64,000 nt of DNA from Mycolicibacterium sphagni (lineage in GTDB: Bacteria > Actinomycetota > Actinomycetes > Mycobacteriales > Mycobacteriaceae), in contig NZ_VBSB01000010.1 in assembly GCF_013337765.1 (NCBI RefSeq), forward strand, positions 372,001-436,000, read 5' to 3'. The notes under the pieces were generated by a model. It saw only the letters and a list, made by a program, of their open reading frames with translations. It made no database searches and had not been told where the DNA came from. Below are positions 54,522-63,403 of the stretch, piece by piece. The first letter of the stretch is position 1. The number at the start of each line of letters is the position of its first letter. Made by a program: the position numbers and the translations under genes.

Positions 54522-54537
54522 CTTACTCTGGAGTAAG
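54522..54537. promoter_or_regulatory. Palindromic operator between fadA2 and fabG4
   Basis: CTTACT-CTGG-AGTAAG, a perfect 6-bp-arm palindrome in the 118-bp divergent gap. It is downstream of a possible fabG4 -10 (CATACT, 54506-54511) and in the -35 zone of a possible fadA2 -10 (TAGTAT on the minus strand, 54507-54512), so it can control both. The core TTACT-N4-AGTAA matches the dyad at the fadE5 promoter. Confidence 0.6.
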
Positions 54538-54577
54538 TTCGTTCCCGGTCCCCCATCGCAACTCGAAAGGCACGTTC

Positions 54578-55930
54578 GTGGCTTCCGACCTCTTCTCCCA
54601 GATCCTCAACTCCGCGCCAGGGTCACTGCTGGCCAAGCAGCTCGCCATACCGCAGCCGGAGACATTGCGCCGCTACCGGCCCGGTGAGCCACCGCTGGCC
54701 GGCTCGCTGCTGATCGGCGGTACCGGCCGCGTGGTCGAGCCGCTGCGGGCGGCGCTCGCCGAAGACTACGACCTGGTGGCCGACAATCTCGGCGGCCGCT
54801 GGGCCGACTCGTTCGGCGGCCTGGTGTTCGACGCCACCGGCATCACCGAGCCCGCGCAGCTGCGCGGCCTCTACGAGTTCTTCACCCCGCTGCAGCGCAA
54901 CCTCGGACCGTCGGCGCGCCTGGTCGTGGTCGGCACCACCCCCGACGAAGCCGCGAGCACCGACGAACGCATCGCCCAGCGAGCGTTGGAAGGGTTCACC
55001 CGCTCGTTGGGTAAAGAGCTGCGGCGTGGCGCCACCGTCGCCCTCGTCTATCTGTCGCCTGCGGCCAAACCCGCTGCGACCGGTCTGGAATCGACACTGC
55101 GGTTCATCCTGTCGGGCAAGTCGGCCTACGTCGACGCCCAGGTGTTCTACGTCGGCGCCGCGGACTCCACCCCGCCCGCCGACTGGGACAAGCCGCTGGC
55201 CGGCAAGGTCGGCATCGTGACGGGTGCAGCCCGCGGCATCGGAGCCACGATCGCCGAGGTGTTCGCCCGGGACGGCGCGAGGGTCGTGGCGATCGATATC
55301 GAAAACGCAGCGTCTGCGCTCGAAGAGACGGCGGCGAAGGTCGGCGGCACCGCGCTGGCGCTGGACGTCACCGCCGCCGACGCGGTGGACAAGATCACCG
55401 AGCACCTGCGCGAGCACTATGACGGACACGCCGACATTCTGGTCAACAACGCCGGTATCACCAGGGACAAGCTGCTGGCCAACATGGACGACGCCCGGTG
55501 GGACTCCGTGGTCGCGGTGAATCTGCTTGCTCCGCAACGTCTTACCGAGGGTCTGGTCGCCAACGGGAGTATCGGTGACAGCGGGCGGATCATCGGGCTG
55601 TCGTCGATGGCCGGTATCGCCGGTAACCGGGGGCAGACCAACTACGCGACCACCAAGGCCGGGATGATCGGCCTCACCCAGGCATTGGCGCCCGGTTTGG
55701 CTGAGAAGGGCATCACGATCAACGCCGTCGCACCCGGCTTCATCGAGACGGCGATGACGGCGGCGATCCCGCTGGCCACCCGGGAGGTCGGGCGCCGGCT
55801 GAACTCCCTTTATCAGGGCGGCAAGCCGGTCGACGTGGCCGAGACCATCGCCTATTTCGCCAGCCCCGCGTCGAATGCCGTGACCGGCAACGTGATCCGG
55901 GTCTGCGGCCAAGCGATGCTGGGAGCCTGA
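54578..55930 (+). CDS. fabG4: High-molecular-weight 3-oxoacyl reductase FabG4
   Basis: A 450-residue two-domain reductase, matching Rv0242c. The N-terminal flavodoxin-like domain (about 1-205) contains [14 protein letters not shown]; the C-terminal SDR domain has VTGAARGIG (214-222), NNAG (290-293) and the catalytic set Ser343, Tyr356, Lys360 (NYATTKAG). It reduces 3-oxoacyl-CoA/ACP with NAD(H), unlike short FabG. Start GTG 54578, AAAGG upstream. htdX follows after 2 bases, forming a reductase-dehydratase pair. Confidence 0.95.
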   Translation: MASDLFSQILNSAPGSLLAKQLAIPQPETLRRYRPGEPPLAGSLLIGGTGRVVEPLRAALAEDYDLVADNLGGRWADSFGGLVFDATGITEPAQLRGLYEFFTPLQRNLGPSARLVVVGTTPDEAASTDERIAQRALEGFTRSLGKELRRGATVALVYLSPAAKPAATGLESTLRFILSGKSAYVDAQVFYVGAADSTPPADWDKPLAGKVGIVTGAARGIGATIAEVFARDGARVVAIDIENAASALEETAAKVGGTALALDVTAADAVDKITEHLREHYDGHADILVNNAGITRDKLLANMDDARWDSVVAVNLLAPQRLTEGLVANGSIGDSGRIIGLSSMAGIAGNRGQTNYATTKAGMIGLTQALAPGLAEKGITINAVAPGFIETAMTAAIPLATREVGRRLNSLYQGGKPVDVAETIAYFASPASNAVTGNVIRVCGQAMLGA

Positions 55931-55932
55931 CA

Positions 55933-56787
55933 GTGAGCACTGCGACCGAACAGCCGAGTGGTCTGCGAAACCTGTTGCGCGCGGCGGCCGGATCGCTGCC
56001 GTTCATTCCGCGGGGTGATCACCTGCCCGCGCGCACGCTGACCGTCGACGAGCTCGCCATCGATCCGTCGAACGTCGCGGCCTACGCCGCGGTCACCGGC
56101 CTGCGCTTCGGCGACGCCGTGCCGCTGACGTATCCGTTCGTGCTGACGTTTCCGACGGTGATGGCACTGATCACCGGCTTCGACTTCCCGTTCGCCGCGA
56201 TGGGCGCGGTGCACGTCGAGAACGAGATCACCCGGTACCGCCCGATCGCCGTCACCGACACCGTCGGGGTGAAAGTTCATGCCGAGAATCTGCGCGAGCA
56301 CCGCAAGGGTCTGCTGGTCGACGTCGTCGCCGATGTCAGCGTGGGCAACGAACTGGCCTGGCACCAGGTCACCACGTTCCTGCACCAGCAGCGCACCAGC
56401 CTGTCCGGTGGCCCCAAGCCGGAGCCGCCCAAACGGCCGAAACTACCGCCGCCCAACGCCATTCTGCGGATCAGCCCCGGCAAGATCCGGCGCTACGCGT
56501 CGATCGGCGGGGATCACAATCCGATCCACACCAATGCGATCGGTGCCAAGCTGTTTGGTTTCCCGACCGTGATCGCCCACGGAATGTTCAGTGCCGCAGC
56601 AGTCCTGGCGAATATCGAGGCTCAGCTGCCCGATGCCGTGCGCTACTCGGTGAAGTTCGGTAAACCCGTCATCTTGCCCGCGAGCGCGGGACTCTACGTC
56701 GACCGGGTGGCCGACGGCTGGGATATCGCACTGCGCAATATGTCCAAGGGTTACCCGCACCTCACCGGAACGATTCGCGGTCTGTAA
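55933..56787 (+). CDS. htdX: 3-hydroxyacyl dehydratase HtdX (MaoC family)
   Basis: A 284-residue double-hotdog dehydratase, matching Rv0241c. The N-terminal hotdog lacks catalytic residues; the C-terminal one carries the hydratase-2 motif with Asp194 and His199 in GGDHNPIHTN, then FPTVIAHGMFSAA. It hydrates or dehydrates (R)-3-hydroxyacyl thioesters, the partner reaction of FabG4. GTG 55933 is 2 bases after fabG4. Known HtdX binds Pks/FAS-type acyl chains in mycobacterial fatty-acid elongation by family. Confidence 0.94.
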   Translation: MSTATEQPSGLRNLLRAAAGSLPFIPRGDHLPARTLTVDELAIDPSNVAAYAAVTGLRFGDAVPLTYPFVLTFPTVMALITGFDFPFAAMGAVHVENEITRYRPIAVTDTVGVKVHAENLREHRKGLLVDVVADVSVGNELAWHQVTTFLHQQRTSLSGGPKPEPPKRPKLPPPNAILRISPGKIRRYASIGGDHNPIHTNAIGAKLFGFPTVIAHGMFSAAAVLANIEAQLPDAVRYSVKFGKPVILPASAGLYVDRVADGWDIALRNMSKGYPHLTGTIRGL

Positions 56788-56791
56788 GCGC

Positions 56792-56869
56792 CGAGTCTGC
56801 TTGTACGGCATCGAGCCTGCACCCAAATCGTGATTTGACCCGAAAGGACGATCTGTGTGCAGACTCGAT
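56792..56869. terminator. Stem-loop after htdX with two alternative 5' arms
   Basis: The 3' arm GTGCAGACTCGAT (56857-56869) can pair with ATCGAGCCTGCAC (56810-56822, 12 of 13) or, over nine bases exactly, with CGAGTCTGC (56792-56800). An internal hairpin CAAATC-GT-GATTTG (56824-56837) sits in the loop. It lies between convergent htdX and tetR and is probably the terminator. Confidence 0.6.
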
Positions 56870-56892
56870 ACAGAAATTGTGTGACGAGGGTG

Positions 56893-57513
56893 CTACGACG
56901 TCGCGGGTGAGGCTTCCTTGTCCGCGGGGGCGCCCTTGAGGCCGCGCCAGAACAGGTTGATCAACATGTCGGCGGCTTCGTCGACATCGGCATCGCCGGC
57001 GCTGACCCGCGTTGCGACTGCCTCGCCGGCACCCACCAGCGCGACGGCCATCATGTGAAAGTCGGTGTCGGGCTCGGGATGCCGGGTGCCGGCCTCCACC
57101 AGCCGCGCGACCATGTCGATGATCTTTTCGCGGCCCTCACGCACGGTGTGGGCGAATGCCTGCGAGCTAGTGGCCTGGGTGTAGAGCACGATCCACGACG
57201 CACGGTTGGCGTCGATGTAGCGCAGCACCGACGAGATGGTGCTGCGCAACAGCTCGTGCGGACTCTGCTCGAGGTCGATGTCCTCGCGGACCGCCTCGGT
57301 GAAGCGGCTCAGTTCCCGACTCAGGCAGGCCCCGAACAGTTCTTCCTTGGAGCCGTAGTACAGGTACAGCATCGGCTTGGAGATCTGCGCCTCGGCGGCG
57401 ATGACGTCCATCGACGTCTCGTGATAGCCGTTGACCGAGAACATCTGGACAGCGGCGTCGAGCATCTGCTGCTCCCGCACGGCACGAGGCAACCGCTTGG
57501 TGCCACCTGCCAT
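56893..57513 (-). CDS. TetR-family regulator (Rv0238-like)
   Basis: A 206-residue TetR protein: basic MAGGTKRLPRAVREQQML, the helix-turn-helix SMDVIAAEAQISKPMLYLYYGSKEELFGACL, and a helical effector domain with DEAADMLINLFWRGLKG at the end. It matches Rv0238 in place and length. It is convergent with htdX and 33 bases upstream of lpqI in the same direction (its stop side faces htdX). It is a candidate for the regulator of the TTACT-N4-RGTAA sites at fadE5 and fadA2/fabG4, but no such site is seen at its own promoter. Confidence 0.9.
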   Translation of the reverse strand: MAGGTKRLPRAVREQQMLDAAVQMFSVNGYHETSMDVIAAEAQISKPMLYLYYGSKEELFGACLSRELSRFTEAVREDIDLEQSPHELLRSTISSVLRYIDANRASWIVLYTQATSSQAFAHTVREGREKIIDMVARLVEAGTRHPEPDTDFHMMAVALVGAGEAVATRVSAGDADVDEAADMLINLFWRGLKGAPADKEASPATS

Positions 57514-57546
57514 ATCACTGCCTTCCCATGCGGGGATTTATCCAGG

Positions 57547-58752
57547 CTAACCGCCGCACCGCGGACTTTGCCCTTTCAGACGCGCCATTCGCAGTAGGGA
57601 AGTTTCGACCGCGGGCAGCGACAGCTCCCCGGCATTGACCGCCTTCTCCAGCCGGTCCAGCACCGCGGGCACCTCGTCGGTGGTCACCCACAGCGCCACG
57701 TCGATGCCGGCCTGCAGGCTGCGCAGCACGGCCTCGGCGACGCCGTACCGGTCGGAGATCGCCGCCATGCTGGACAGGTCATCGCTGAACACCGGGCCGT
57801 CGAACCCCGGCCCGCCGTAGCCGCCGCTGCGCAGCAGAGCCACCGCCGCCGCGCTGAGGCTGGCCGGCATCGTCCCGGTCAGGCCGGGCACCTCGAGGTG
57901 ACCGACCATGACGGCGACGGGGGCTTCCGTCGTCAACGTGCGATACGGGATCAGGTCGTTGGCCTGCAGGTCGGCCAGCGGGGGTGTGGTGACCGCACCT
58001 GCGGTGTGCGAGTCGCCCGACCCGTGGCCGTGGCCCGGGAAGTGCTTGAGCACCGGCAGCAGTCCGGCGTCGCGCAGGCCGCGCGCGTAGGCACCGGCGT
58101 AGGCGGTCACGACGGCCGGGTCGTTGGAGAACGACCGATCACCGATCACGGTGTCGTCGGCGGCGTCGGTGACATCGACGACGGGCGCGAAATCGATCGT
58201 GATTCCCATACCGCGCATCTTGTTTCCGCGGTCGAGGGCCAGTTGGTACACCTGGTCAGGGGTTTGGGTCGCTGCCAGCACCCGGGCCGACGGGGCCGTC
58301 CCGATCAGCGAGGACAGCCGCTCCACGCGGCCGCCCTCCTCGTCGACGCTGACGGCCAGCGGCAGCGGCCCGGCATTGGCGATATCGGGCAGCGAGCCGT
58401 CGGTCAGCATCGACAAGTCGGTCCAGCTGCCGATGAAGATGCCGCCCACGTGATAGGTGTCCACCACGGCGCGCGCGTCCGCACTGCCCTTCACCCCGAC
58501 CATCAACACCTGCGCCAGCTTGTCGCGGGTGGACATCGCGCTCAGCAACCCCGGACCGTCGCCGCACGCGGGTGGCGCCGGCGCCGCGGGTGCCGGGACG
58601 GGGCCGGCCATCGGGCTGGCGGACGACGACGTGCTGACCGGTGACGATGATGAGGCCCCCGGCTTGGCGGCAGGCGCCGAGCAGCCGGCGAAAAGCAGAG
58701 GTAGTGCCGACAGGGCCGCGATTCCACGAATCGAGAGCAGGCGGGTAGGCAT
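57547..58752 (-). CDS. lpqI: Lipoprotein beta-N-acetylglucosaminidase LpqI
   Basis: A 401-residue glycoside hydrolase family 3 enzyme, matching Rv0237. The lipoprotein signal has Cys24 in LLFAGC (from ATG 58752; GTG 58758 also possible), then a Ser/Pro-rich linker. Catalytic domain motifs: VDEEGGRVERL, the acid/base loop KHFPGHGHGSGDSHT, and the nucleophile Asp in GPVFSDDLSSM. It removes N-acetylglucosamine from peptidoglycan fragments for recycling at the cell surface. It is transcribed toward tetR and divergent from the DUF2613 gene. Confidence 0.93.
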   Translation of the reverse strand: MPTRLLSIRGIAALSALPLLFAGCSAPAAKPGASSSSPVSTSSSASPMAGPVPAPAAPAPPACGDGPGLLSAMSTRDKLAQVLMVGVKGSADARAVVDTYHVGGIFIGSWTDLSMLTDGSLPDIANAGPLPLAVSVDEEGGRVERLSSLIGTAPSARVLAATQTPDQVYQLALDRGNKMRGMGITIDFAPVVDVTDAADDTVIGDRSFSNDPAVVTAYAGAYARGLRDAGLLPVLKHFPGHGHGSGDSHTAGAVTTPPLADLQANDLIPYRTLTTEAPVAVMVGHLEVPGLTGTMPASLSAAAVALLRSGGYGGPGFDGPVFSDDLSSMAAISDRYGVAEAVLRSLQAGIDVALWVTTDEVPAVLDRLEKAVNAGELSLPAVETSLLRMARLKGQSPRCGG

Positions 58753-58895
58753 CCGCACATGCTGTCATGGCCGTCGCCGCGGGCCAACCAGCGTTCGCCG
58801 CGTGCTAGGTTGGCCAGCGGGTATTCACGCGGTGACACAACGGGTGTTCACTCATTGACCCAGCCGCCCCCAGCACCTGCGAAGGAGAACCGATC

Positions 58896-59069
58896 ATGGC
58901 CCGGTTCGTGGTTCCTGCCGCCGCCAGCATCGTGGTCGGTCTGCTGCTCGGGGCTGCCGCGATCTTCGGCGTGACGTCGATGATCCAGCAGGACACCAAG
59001 CCGCCGCTGTCGCCCGGCGATCCCGCATCGTCGGTGCTGAACCGCGTCGAGTACGGCAACCGCGGCTAG
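58896..59069 (+). CDS. DUF2613-type small membrane/secreted protein (Rv0236A-like)
   Basis: A 57-residue protein too small for many gene finders: MARFVVPAAASIVVGLLLGA, a single hydrophobic segment to residue 26, then QQDTKPPLSPGDPASSVLNRVEYGNRG. ATG 58896 has GAAGGAG upstream. It corresponds to Rv0236A, always next to aftD, of unknown function; partner or assembly roles with AftD are conceivable. Its TAG overlaps the region where aftD must start. Confidence 0.85.
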   Translation: MARFVVPAAASIVVGLLLGAAAIFGVTSMIQQDTKPPLSPGDPASSVLNRVEYGNRG

Positions 59070-59070
59070 C

Positions 59071-62000
59071 CTGAGCACGCTCGCCGCCGCCTCCCCCGCG
59101 GTCACGGAGGCGCACATCACCACCCCGCCGCTCTCGCGGCGCTGGCTCGGCGGAGCTTTCCTCGTCGCGCTGCTGCTGAGCTTCGCGCAGTCGCCGGGGC
59201 TGATCTCACCGGACACCAAACTCGACCTGACCGCCAACCCGCTGCGGTTCCTGGCCCGCGCCGCCAATCTGTGGAACAGCGACCTGCCGTTCGGGCAGGC
59301 GCAGAACCAGGCCTACGGCTATCTGTTTCCGCACGGGGCCTTCTTCCTGCTGGGCGACACCCTCGGTGTGCCCGGCTGGATCACCCAGCGGCTGTGGTGG
59401 GCACTACTGCTGACCGCCGGGTTCTGGGGGCTGCTGCGGGTGGCCGAGGCCTTGAATGACGGCCGGGGCATCGGGACCACTCCGTCGCGCATCATCGGCG
59501 CCCTCGCATTCGCGCTGTCGCCCCGGGTGCTGACGACGCTGGGGTCGATCTCGTCGGAAACCCTGCCGATGATGCTGGCCCCATGGGTGCTGCTGCCGGT
59601 CATCCTGGCTTTACGAGGGGGTGACGGCAGATCCCTGCGGGTGCTGGCCGGCCGGGCCGGTATCGCGCTGGCGTTGATGGGCGCGGTCAACGCCGTGGCC
59701 ACGATCACCGGCTGCCTGCCCGCGATCATCTGGTGGCTGTGTCATCGGCCGAACCGGTTGTGGTGGCGGTTCACCGGGTGGTGGGCGCTGGCCTCGGCGC
59801 TGGCGATCACGTGGTGGGTGGTCGCGCTGCTGGCGCTCGGCCGGATCAGCCCGCCGTTCCTGGATTTCATCGAATCGTCCGGGGTCACCACCCAGTGGAC
59901 GTCGCTGACCGAGATGCTGCGCGGCACCGACAGTTGGACGCCCTACGTCGCGCCCAATGCCACCGCGGCCGCCGAGTTGGTAACCCAGCCGGCCATGGTG
60001 CTGGCCACCACGTTGGTGGCCGCCGGTGGGATGGCGGGGTTGGCGCTTCGCTCGATGCCGGCACGGGGCCGACTGATCGTCATGCTGTTGATCGGCGTGG
60101 TCCTGCTCGGCGTCGGCTACTCCGGCGGTCTGGGCTCGGCGCTCGCGCACCAGGTGCAGTCCTTCCTCGACGCGGCGGGCGCACCGCTGCGTAACGTGCA
60201 CAAGCTAGAACCGGTGATCCGGATCCCGCTGGTGCTGGGGCTGATGCACCTGCTCGGCCGTATTCCCTTGCCCGGCAGCGCACCACGGCCCGTGTGGATC
60301 AGGTCCTTCGCCCATCCCGAGAACGACAAGCGGGTGGCCGTCGGCATCGTCGTCCTCGCAGCACTGATGGTGGCCACGTCGATGGCCTGGACCGGCCGGC
60401 TCACCCCGCCCGGCGCGTTTCGCGCCATCCCCGACTATTGGCACCAGGCCGCGGACTGGCTGACCGAGCACAACACCGGCGACCCCACGCAGGGGCGGGT
60501 GCTGGTGGTTCCCGGCGCACCGTTCGCCACGCAGGTCTGGGGTAACAGTCACGACGAGCCGCTGCAGGTCCTCGGCGAAAGCCCTTGGGGCGTCCGCGAT
60601 TCGATCCCGTTGACCCCGCCACAAACGATCCGCGCATTGGACTCGGTGCAGCGCCTGTTCGCGGCTGGCCGACCGTCGGCGGGCCTGGCGGACACGCTGG
60701 CCCGCCAGGGCATCTCCTATGTCGTGGTGCGCAACGACCTCGACCCGGACAAGTCCCGATCGGCGCGCCCACTGCTCGTGCACCGCGCCATCGACGGCTC
60801 ACCGGGGCTGCAGAAGGTGGCGCAATTCGGTGAGCCGGTCGGACCTGGCACCCTCGAGGGCTTCATCAGTGACAGCGGGCTGCGGCCGCGATACCCCGCG
60901 GTCGAGATCTATCATGTTGGCTCACAAGGTAATCCGGCTGCACCCTATCTAGCCGACACCAACCGGATGGCCCGCGTCGACGGCGGCCCGGAGGTGTTGC
61001 TGCGCATCGACGAACGGCGCCGGCTACTCGGCCTGGCCCCGCTGGGTCCGATGGTGCTCACATCCGACGCCCAGCGGGCCGGGCTTCCGGTCCCGCTGGT
61101 CACCGTGACCGACACCCCCGTCGACCGGGAGACCGACTACGGCCGCGTCGACGACCATTCGTCGGCGGCCAGGGCCGACGGCGACCGGCGCAACACCTTC
61201 AACCGAGTACCCGACTATCCGGTCCCGGGCGCCAAGCTCGTGCACGGCGGCTGGACCGGCGGGCGGGTGTCCGCATCGAGTTCCTCCTCGGACGCCACCG
61301 CGCTGCCCAATGTCTCCCCGTCCAGCGGCCCGGCCGCGGCCATCGACGGCGACCCGGCGACCGCGTGGGTGTCCAATTCGCTGCAAGCCGCGGTCGGACA
61401 GTGGCTGCAGGTCGACTTCGACCATCCCGTCACCAACGCGACGCTGACGCTCACCCCGAGCGCCACCGCCGTCGGCGCCCAGGTGCGCCGCATCCAGGTG
61501 TCCACCCAAAACGGCACCACCACAGTGCGTTTCGACGATCCGGGGAAGCCGCTGGCGGTGGCCCTGCCCTACGGGGAGTCGCCATGGGTGCGGATCACCG
61601 CGATCGGCACCGACGACGGCTCGTCAGGAGTCCAGTTCGGCATCACCGATCTGTCGGTGACCCAGTACGACGCGTCCGGCTTCGCCCATCCCGTCGACCT
61701 GCGGCACAGCATGGTGGTGCCGGGCCCACCTGGTGGATCAGCTGTCGCAGCATGGGATCTGGGCGCCGAGCTGCTCGGCCGACAGGGGTGCGCGGATTCT
61801 CCCGACGGCGTGCACTGTGCCGCGTCGATGGCGCAGGCGCCCGAGGAACCGGTCACGCTGAGCCGCACCCTGACAGTGCCCAAGCCGATCGAGGTCAGCC
61901 CGACGGTGTGGGTCCGGGCCCGGCAGGGACCACACCTGGCGGACCTGACCGCCCAGCCGGGCACCACTCGGTCGCACGCCGATTCCGACCTCATCGACGT

Positions 62001-63393
62001 CGACGGATCGGCTTACGCGGCAACCGACGGTGATCCGCGCACCGCGTGGACCGCGCCGCAGAATGTGGTGCAGCACCACAGTTCGCCCACGCTGACGGTC
62101 ACGCTCCCGAAGCCGACCGAGGTCACCGGACTGGCGCTGACCCCGAGTTCCTCGCCGCTGCCCACCCATCCCACGATGGTGGCCATCGACCTGGGCGACG
62201 GCCCCCAGACCCGCCGGCTGGAAGCCGGGGGAACACAAACGGTGGCCCTGCGCCCGCGAGTCACCGACACGGTGCGGATCAGCCTGCTGAACTGGGATGA
62301 CGTAATCGACCGCACCGCACTGGGTTTCGACCAGCTCAAACCGCCCGGCCTGGCTGAGGTCGCCGTTCTGGGGCCGGACGGGAAACCCGTCGCGGCCGCC
62401 GACGCCGCCACCAACCGGAAGCGCACCGTCGAGATCCCCTGCGGCGAAGGCCCCATCATCGCGGTCTCTGGGCGGTTCGTGCAGACGTCGGTCACCACCA
62501 CGGTCGAGGCACTGCTGGACGGCCAGCCGATCCCCGCGCGTGCATGTGACACGACACCGATCGCCCTCCCGACCGGCCAGCAAGAGCTACTGATCAGTCC
62601 CGGCTCCGCGTTCGTCGTCGACGGCGTCCAGCTGACCGGGCCGCAGGCAAGCCAAATACCCACCGCACCAACATCTCCCGCCGATGTCACCAGCTGGGGA
62701 CCGGACCGTAGGGAGTTCACCGTCACCCGGGCACCCACCGCACGGGTGCTGGTCGTCCCCGAGAGCGTCAACCCCGGCTGGGTCGCCCGCCTGCCCGACG
62801 GCGTCACACTGACGCCCGTCGTCGTCAACGGCTGGCAGCAAGGCTGGGTGGTGCCCGCCGGTGAGCAGGGCACCATCACGGTGACCTTCCCGTCCAACCG
62901 GGGTTACCGGATCGGCCTGGCCGCGGGCCTGTCGCTGCTGCCGCTCCTTCTGCTGCTGGCGCTGGTGCCGACACGCCGGCCGCGCACCGGCCAGGACCCT
63001 TCTCGGCCGTTGGCGCTGCCCGTGCTGGCCGGCATAGGTGTGCTGGCCGCCGGTGGGCTGATCGCCGGCGTCGGCGGGCTGGTGGTGTTCGGCACCGCCA
63101 TGGTGGCCGGCTATCTGCTACGCCACCGGGCCCGGCTCCGCGACCGGGTGACGCTGGTGGCCAGCTCCTGCGGACTGATCGCGGCGGGCACGCTGCTGTC
63201 GCGGTATCCCTGGCGGTCGGTCGACGGCTACATCGGCCACTCGCCGTGGGTGCAGCTGCTGGCCCTGATCGCCGTGGGTGCGCTGGCCGCCTCGATCACA
63301 TTCCCGAGTCGCTTCGCTCCTGCCCGCCGCACCGTGCACCGGACAACGCAAACTGACAGCGAAACCCCCGAGGACACAAGCATTTCCCATTAG
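59071..63393 (+). CDS. aftD: Arabinofuranosyltransferase AftD
   Basis: About 1440 residues. An N-terminal GT-C membrane domain (about ten helices to residue ~450) has the conserved RRWLGGAFLVALLLSFAQSPG and ISPDTKLDLTANPLRFLARA with acidic catalytic-type residues. A long periplasmic part includes two discoidin/CBM-like modules (GDPATAWVSNSLQAAVGQW near 760, GDPRTAWTAP near 987), and C-terminal helices follow. It adds alpha-(1->3) arabinofuranose to arabinogalactan and lipoarabinomannan. No ATG, GTG or TTG exists in frame between the stop at 59038 and the GTG at 59366, yet the conserved N terminus lies upstream of 59366. The start is therefore placed at CTG 59071, one base after the previous stop; this is uncertain. 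Confidence 0.9.
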   Translation: MSTLAAASPAVTEAHITTPPLSRRWLGGAFLVALLLSFAQSPGLISPDTKLDLTANPLRFLARAANLWNSDLPFGQAQNQAYGYLFPHGAFFLLGDTLGVPGWITQRLWWALLLTAGFWGLLRVAEALNDGRGIGTTPSRIIGALAFALSPRVLTTLGSISSETLPMMLAPWVLLPVILALRGGDGRSLRVLAGRAGIALALMGAVNAVATITGCLPAIIWWLCHRPNRLWWRFTGWWALASALAITWWVVALLALGRISPPFLDFIESSGVTTQWTSLTEMLRGTDSWTPYVAPNATAAAELVTQPAMVLATTLVAAGGMAGLALRSMPARGRLIVMLLIGVVLLGVGYSGGLGSALAHQVQSFLDAAGAPLRNVHKLEPVIRIPLVLGLMHLLGRIPLPGSAPRPVWIRSFAHPENDKRVAVGIVVLAALMVATSMAWTGRLTPPGAFRAIPDYWHQAADWLTEHNTGDPTQGRVLVVPGAPFATQVWGNSHDEPLQVLGESPWGVRDSIPLTPPQTIRALDSVQRLFAAGRPSAGLADTLARQGISYVVVRNDLDPDKSRSARPLLVHRAIDGSPGLQKVAQFGEPVGPGTLEGFISDSGLRPRYPAVEIYHVGSQGNPAAPYLADTNRMARVDGGPEVLLRIDERRRLLGLAPLGPMVLTSDAQRAGLPVPLVTVTDTPVDRETDYGRVDDHSSAARADGDRRNTFNRVPDYPVPGAKLVHGGWTGGRVSASSSSSDATALPNVSPSSGPAAAIDGDPATAWVSNSLQAAVGQWLQVDFDHPVTNATLTLTPSATAVGAQVRRIQVSTQNGTTTVRFDDPGKPLAVALPYGESPWVRITAIGTDDGSSGVQFGITDLSVTQYDASGFAHPVDLRHSMVVPGPPGGSAVAAWDLGAELLGRQGCADSPDGVHCAASMAQAPEEPVTLSRTLTVPKPIEVSPTVWVRARQGPHLADLTAQPGTTRSHADSDLIDVDGSAYAATDGDPRTAWTAPQNVVQHHSSPTLTVTLPKPTEVTGLALTPSSSPLPTHPTMVAIDLGDGPQTRRLEAGGTQTVALRPRVTDTVRISLLNWDDVIDRTALGFDQLKPPGLAEVAVLGPDGKPVAAADAATNRKRTVEIPCGEGPIIAVSGRFVQTSVTTTVEALLDGQPIPARACDTTPIALPTGQQELLISPGSAFVVDGVQLTGPQASQIPTAPTSPADVTSWGPDRREFTVTRAPTARVLVVPESVNPGWVARLPDGVTLTPVVVNGWQQGWVVPAGEQGTITVTFPSNRGYRIGLAAGLSLLPLLLLLALVPTRRPRTGQDPSRPLALPVLAGIGVLAAGGLIAGVGGLVVFGTAMVAGYLLRHRARLRDRVTLVASSCGLIAAGTLLSRYPWRSVDGYIGHSPWVQLLALIAVGALAASITFPSRFAPARRTVHRTTQTDSETPEDTSISH

Positions 63394-63403
63394 GGTGCCT
63401 GGT

